NCBI GenBank assembly: GCA_029379385.1
Contig: CM055612.1
Coordinates: 15,624,001 to 15,688,000 of the forward strand
Length of the DNA stretch: 64,000 nucleotides
Direction: 5' to 3'
Origin: Quillaja saponaria
Lineage: Eukaryota; Streptophyta; Magnoliopsida; Fabales; Quillajaceae
In this document: positions 59,322-64,000 of the stretch, piece after piece
Layout: every line of letters starts with the position of its first letter
Position numbering within the stretch: position 1 is the first letter of the stretch
Program-made: the position numbers and the translations under genes
Notes under the pieces: model-generated
Databases searched by the model: none
What the model was told of the DNA's origin: nothing
The model's input: only the letters and a program-made list of their open reading frames with translations

Positions 59322-59588
59322 CACTACAAGAAAACTATTCATTACCGACCAACATGGTTGGTCGGTAATGAAGGAAAATTCGGTTAGTGAAGACTTACTG
59401 ACCAACTATGAGTTAGTATAGGGTGATAGGAAAAATTTAGGTTATTGTTACTGACCAACCAAAGGGTTTGTCTGTAATTACCTACTAACCAAAGGGTTCA
59501 TCGGTAATTACCTACCAAAGTTTGTCGACAAAGTTGGTTGGTAAAAGTTTTTTAAATGAGGTTAGTCGGCAATTACCGACCAACCAGG
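59322..59588 (+). mobile_element. One terminus of a CACTA (En/Spm) transposon
   Basis: CACTACAAGAAAAC at 59322 is the classic CACTA terminal inverted repeat. It is followed by subterminal units of TTACCGACCAAC type in both orientations, at 59341-59369, 59445-59530 and 59570-59585. No opposite terminus (GTAGTG end) was found where the flanking sequence changes to the - strand copia remnant near 59588, so only one end is present. Confidence 0.82.
59341..59369. repeat. Perfect palindrome in the CACTA subterminal region
   Basis: ATTACCGACCAAC and GTTGGTCGGTAAT are perfect inverse complements around ATG. They are probably two opposed transposase-binding units. Confidence 0.88.
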
Positions 59589-62050
59589 AAGGTTAGATGC
59601 ACCAAGCTTGTTACAAAGATATCGAAGTTGGTAACCCCTTAAGGACTTAGTAATAAATCAGTTAACTGGATTCCGGACTACACATAGACTATTTTAAATG
59701 TGTTATCTAGGAGCTTATTTTGAAAAATAATGTCAATCAACCTCTATATGTTTTGTTTTCTCATGGAACATTAGATTAGAGGCAATATGTAAAGCAACTT
59801 GATTATCCATATATGCTATGTAGCTATGAGTGTTGAAACCTGATTTCTTCTAACAAGTGTTTTAACCAAACCAACACTGCAGTAGCATGAGTCATGACTT
59901 TATATTAAGATTCAACATTGGATCTTGCAACGAAAGTTTTCTTTTTAATTTTCCAGGAAACAAAATTTTCTCTTAAAAGGTACGATATCTTGTAGTGGAT
60001 CTTCCGTCAAAAGAAAAGCCAGCTCAATCTGCATCATTGTAACCCTGAACCAAATGAAGCATATTTCTGACCAAAATATGATTGCGACCATGTCCTTGAA
60101 CAAAGGTGTGACCACGACTCTTATATAATAACCCATTTCCAGGTGTAGATTTAAGATATCATAGAATACGAATAACTATAGTCTAATAAGAAGTAAGAGG
60201 AACAAGAAACTGACTAACCACACTAGTAACAAATGCTATATCTGATCTTGTTACTGTGAGGTAATTCAACTTACCAACCACACATCTATATTGTTCAGAA
60301 TTTGTCAAAATCTCCCACTCATCGGGTATAAGTTTGACATTAGGATCCATAGAAATATCAACAGGTTTTGAGTCTAATATTCATGTATCACTTAACAAAT
60401 CAAGACAATATTGGGAAAGAGATATCAAACTATGATATAGCAACTTTAACACCCAAGAAATACTTCAATTGTCCCAAATCTTTAGTTTGAAACTTGGAAT
60501 GCAAGAAAGACTTCAACTGTTGAATTCCATAACTATCATCACTTATGATCACAGTATCATCATCATATACAATTAATAAAATTCAGTCATGAAGTGTGTG
60601 CTTGTAGAAGACTGATTGATTAACAAGACATTGTTAAATCCCAAACTAAGACCAATTTCATTGAAACTTCCAAACCAGGTTCTAGGAGATTGTTTCAAAC
60701 AAATAGAGATTTTTTCAAACTATAAACCAAGTCACTCTCCCTTTGAGCAACAAATTTAGTAGGTTGCTCTATAAAAACTTCTTCATCTAAGTCACCATGA
60801 AGAAATGCATTTTTGATAGCCTGTTAATGCAGAGGCTAATAAAAAAGAGAAATAAAAACTCTAACTAAAGTGATTTTAACAAATGAAGGAAAAGTTTATG
60901 TGTTATCCAAACCATAAATATGTGGTATCCTTTTGCTACAAGCGGAGTTTTCAAGCAATCAACAAAACCATCAGGGTGAATTTGCACATTATATACCTAA
61001 CGACAACAAACAATAAACTTGCCTATGTGTAAGGAAACTAGGTCCCAAGTGTCATTGTTGTGTAAAACTTCCATCGTATCAACCATTGCCTGGTGCCACT
61101 CTAGATAGGCAATCGCATCACTGGTTATCTTAGGAACAAAGACATAAGACAAAGAGAAAACAAATGCATAATAGGTTAAAGATAATTGATGACCTAAAAA
61201 AAGAAAAATTCGAGTAAGGATTACGAGTAGAACGAATGCCTTTATAAATGGCCAGAGGTGGACTGTCAATAGAGGATATGTTAGATAACAGGGATGAAGT
61301 TGGAGTAGGGAGTGGTGAGTCATTAAGTACATCAACAGAGTTTGCAGGAGGATAAGTTGAAAGACAACAATGATAAACCTACAAAGGACGAGCTGTGGAG
61401 AGGGATGATTCAGGAGGTCCAATATAAGAAATGAGGAGAATGTCTGAGACAATGTGTTAGTCAATAGAAGTTGATGAGAAAAATGAAGACTCATCAAAGA
61501 AAGTTACACCAACAAAGATGACATATCAATGATTTTCTGGAGAATAGAACTTATATCCCTTTTGAAGACAAAGGTAACTCAAAAAGATGCATTTAACAAA
61601 TTTAGTAGATAGCTTATCCTACCTAGGTGTTAGATCATGGACAAAACAAGCGCAACAAAAAATATGTAGAGGAAGGGGATATAAGGAATGATTTGGAAGT
61701 AAAATAGCATGCAAAATTTTATTATTTAAAACTGAAGATGACATACTATTAAACAAATAACATGCAATAAGAACAACATCACCCCAAAAGCAGAGTGACC
61801 CATTATTATGAAGCAACAAAGAGCGGGTTGTTTCAATTAAGTGCTTATTTTTACACTCAGTAACTCCATTTCATTGTGAAGTATGAGCACATGAGGATTG
61901 ATGAAGCATATCTTGTGATGTCATAAAATGTTGAAAAGTTTGAGAAAAATATTCGTGAGAATAATCACTTCATAAAATGCAAATAGAAATACCAAATTGA
62001 GTTTGAATTTCAGCATAAATTGTTAAAAGATGGAAAACAACTCTACACGA
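59589..62050 (-). pseudogene. Second Ty1/copia pol remnant, - strand
   Basis: From right to left the frames give integrase (AEIQTQFGISICILRSD near 61990; LLHNNGSLCFWGDVVLIACY at 61819-61760; CFVHDLTPR), then a Ser/Pro-rich linker. Reverse-transcriptase onset follows (AYLEWHQAMVDTMEVLHNND at about 61110-61050), with IKNAFLHGDLDEEVFIEQP at about 60810-60750. RNase H follows (DNQVALHIASNLMFHE near 59800) and the C-terminal KSLRG...LCNKLGA by 59600. It is full of stops. It joins gypsy gag at about 62050 and CACTA sequence at about 59588. It is a different copia lineage from the + strand remnant next to it. Confidence 0.85.
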
Positions 62051-62441
62051 TTTTGTCGGGAGGAAAGAATTTGGCCAGAAATTTTTGTGCCATGTCTGAC
62101 CAAGTGGTGATAGAATGTTGAGGTAATGAATATAGCCAATTTTTAACCTTATCTCGGAGTGAGAAAGGAAAAAGCCTAAGGAGGACTGCATCATTAGAGA
62201 CACCATTGTACTTGAATATGTCGCACAACTCCAGGAATGAGACTAAATGGGTGTAAGGGCCTTCACTTAGTAATCCCCCAAACTGAGTAGATTGTTGAAT
62301 CATCTGGATTGTGATTGGTTTGATCTCAAAATTGTTCGTAGCAATGGTTGGTTTTTGTATGCTAGAGTGGAGGCCTTGGACAAGAAGGACAACATAATCT
62401 TTCGAAGCCTTATTTTTATGAATTTCTTGATCATCAGACAT
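62043..62441 (-). pseudogene. Athila/Tat-like gypsy gag fragment
   Basis: One open frame of 132 codons includes NNFEIKPITIQMIQQSTQFG, LELCDIFKYNGVSNDAVLLR and LFPFSLRDKVKNWLYSLP, ending TTWSDMAQKFLAKFFPP. This is the conserved retrotransposon gag domain of Athila/Tat/Ogre-type gypsy elements. Gag would form the virus-like particle that packages element RNA. The frame is lost just after FFPP, where copia sequence takes over, so only the N-terminal part remains. Confidence 0.88.
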
Positions 62442-62631
62442 TGCACGAGAATGCTTTGGGATTTAGTTCTTTCTCAACTTTTTGAGCATTCATTTGATCT
62501 CTAGATCATACGACAATAATTTCAAATCTCTAATATTTTGCATGCAATGTCAATAGCACCTGAAATAAAGAAAAAACTTGAATTAGAATTAAGTAAGCTT
62601 ATGATGATATTCAAAAATTAAAATAAATTAC

Positions 62632-62649
62632 TCCCCAACAACAGCACTA
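62632..62649 (-). promoter_or_regulatory. Decayed tRNA-Asp-type primer-binding site
   Basis: The - strand reads TAGTGCTGTTGTTGGGGA. The usual Athila/Tat site is TGGCGCCGTTGCCGGGGA, and all five differences are C-to-T or G-to-A transitions. It lies six bases from the LTR end, as in intact elements. Confidence 0.7.
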
Positions 62650-62655
62650 CAAACT

Positions 62656-64000
62656 TGATAGAAATTATACAAACGCAAGTGCATGTATCATCCTCAAGTA
62701 ATATAGTAGCAAGTAGAGATCGTTCCCATAAGGAATAATTATTTTTTATGCTAATTACCATTATGATCCTGCCTAACTCTAATCAAGCCAATGCAAATTC
62801 AGAGATAAATTTGATTTAAAAATATTAAAACTAAGTCTAGGTTTACGATATCCCTCAAATCACACCTTAATAACTTTAATTCAAATCAAATCATGCATTA
62901 GCTAATATTAAACCAGATTTCTTAATCAATTACTAACATACTCTTATGTCTATCAATTATATATTTTCCTTCATATAATTCTCTATATTCCTATGAGAAT
63001 TATTCTAAAGCAAACTCATTAAGAACTAATCTCTTGGTTATTTATGGTAAAAGAGTATATCCCTATATCTTAAACAAATCAAATCATACAAATCATATGA
63101 ACAATCCAAACATAAGTTATATCACCTAAGGCTAATCCAAAAACTGACTCTTCCAAGTTAAATTTGAAATTCCTAATCAATCTAACTGGTGATCAAACAA
63201 TTAGAAGCATTAAGAACAAGGCAATATAAGTACTAAAACTAAACATGAATTGAATTAAAAGTAAAGCCACATTAGCTACATATGAGATCAATCGTTACCC
63301 CTAGAATATTACTACTCTATACTAATTACAGAAAACATAAAACCTAAAGATATAGCCATTACAACCAAACAGAAAATAAGAAGAAGAAGAAGAAGTAGAA
63401 ACTAGAAGTTGTCACTTTTCGAGTCTCCTTCCGCTCCTTAGCATTCTCTTTCACGAGCTTTGGTATGTCTCTCAACTTCAGCCTTCCTCCTCTATTTATT
63501 AGCCTTTTCCTCTTATTTTAACTAAAATAGAAGTCCTTAGCTATGGTGCTGCAGTGAGTGCATCTATGGTGCTACAGCGCTACAAGTTCTGTTCAATCAT
63601 AATAGGATTTGTCTTGTACCTCGCCTCAACTTCTTATACACAGGCGTTATGCTGCCAAACCTTCTATAATTTATGAAAGTTGTCCTTATTTTGGCACCGC
63701 AGCTTCATGCTCATCACACTGGCTTCAATCTTCAAGCACTATGGCTTCGAGCTCACTGACTTATTTGCTTTTCCTCCTCTTTGTATCAACACCGTAACTT
63801 TATCTTAGATGCGCTGCAGCTGAGGCCACTCTGACTTTTTTATTAAATTCTTCCTTTTATGGCACCGCGACTTCATGTTATTCAGCACTGTGGTGCTAGT
63901 TAAGTTGCTTCCCTTCTCTAATCCAAAATAGGACACTGCAATGACACTTAACACAAATTAAATACCAAAATTCGTAAAACTACTACAATTAAGATAAAAA
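62656..64000 (-). mobile_element. Athila/Tat-like gypsy 5' LTR (copy 5), runs off the window
   Basis: It begins TGATAGAAATTATAC at 62656, then shares the GCAAGTGCATGTATCAT...AAGTAATATAG and GATCGTTCCCATAAGGAAT blocks with the LTRs at 26109, 29787 and 35725, same orientation. On the - strand it precedes the primer site and gag, so it is the 5' LTR. GGCACCGC/GGTGC(C/T) motifs recur at 63545-63900. A purine run (AGAAGAAGAAGAAG) lies near 63380. The frame at 63609-63797 is not a gene. Confidence 0.82.

Noticed and set aside
59988..60000. CTTGTAGTGG as a possible second CACTA terminus
   Set aside because: It falls inside - strand copia RNase H coding text that continues on both sides, so the match is by chance.
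1..64000. CRISPR arrays, bacterial operons, tRNA or rRNA genes
   Set aside because: There are no regularly spaced short repeats with unique spacers, no dense coding and no recognisable tRNA or rRNA; the DNA is plant nuclear.

Overview
The window is nuclear DNA of a flowering plant, most likely a eudicot. It is strongly AT-rich, its one host gene has many introns, and it carries plant-type transposable elements throughout. I recognise one intact host gene: an eight-exon homologue of exosome subunit RRP45 (Arabidopsis RRP45A/RRP45B; RRP45B is CER7) on the + strand, coding from 9801 to 20681, with a predicted protein of about 456 residues. Nearly everything else is mobile-element sequence in various states of decay. 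I see no tRNA, rRNA, CRISPR array or organellar segment.

Layout. 1-9184: long LTRs of one Ty3/gypsy family (TGTCATAAC/TGTTATAAC start, GGTGTGACA end), with one copy (5841-8462) nested inside another (3002-5840 plus 8463-9184), set in an AT-rich tandem-like array. 9185-9800: AT-rich DNA and the RRP45 promoter with a telo-box. 9801-20681: RRP45. Its 5.9-kb intron 5 holds a hAT transposon with a perfect 8-bp target duplication, a TRIM retroelement nested in that hAT, and a shorter deletion derivative of the same hAT. 22518-23500: an RTE-like LINE remnant. About 25040-34600: a long, decayed L1-type LINE on the - strand (ORF1, endonuclease, reverse transcriptase, zf-RVT, RNase H), split by two gypsy LTRs. 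35725-39578: a deleted Athila/Tat-like gypsy element of the same LTR family. 39590-40468: the end of another gypsy-type LTR.

41760-44248: broken reverse-transcriptase and downstream ORF sequence, - strand, probably an endogenous pararetrovirus (Caulimoviridae). 44249-46125: LTR-like sequence with a tRNA-Met primer site, then a copia-type repeat. 46126-49996: a 3.87-kb solo LTR with a perfect 5-bp target duplication. 50900-53640: a long gypsy-type LTR. 57200-59321: a + strand copia remnant with part of the integrase present three times. 59322-59588: one end of a CACTA transposon. 59589-62050: a second copia remnant on the - strand. 62043-64000: an Athila/Tat-like gag, primer-binding site and LTR on the - strand, running off the window.

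The elements allow relative dating: LTRs lie inside the LINE, an LTR lies inside an LTR, and a TRIM lies inside a hAT inside a host intron. I found no convincing undescribed gene system. The most unusual structures are junctions between unrelated elements, local tandem amplifications inside decayed coding regions, and perfect palindromes at element ends. All element boundaries and family names come from reading by eye, without alignment or database search.
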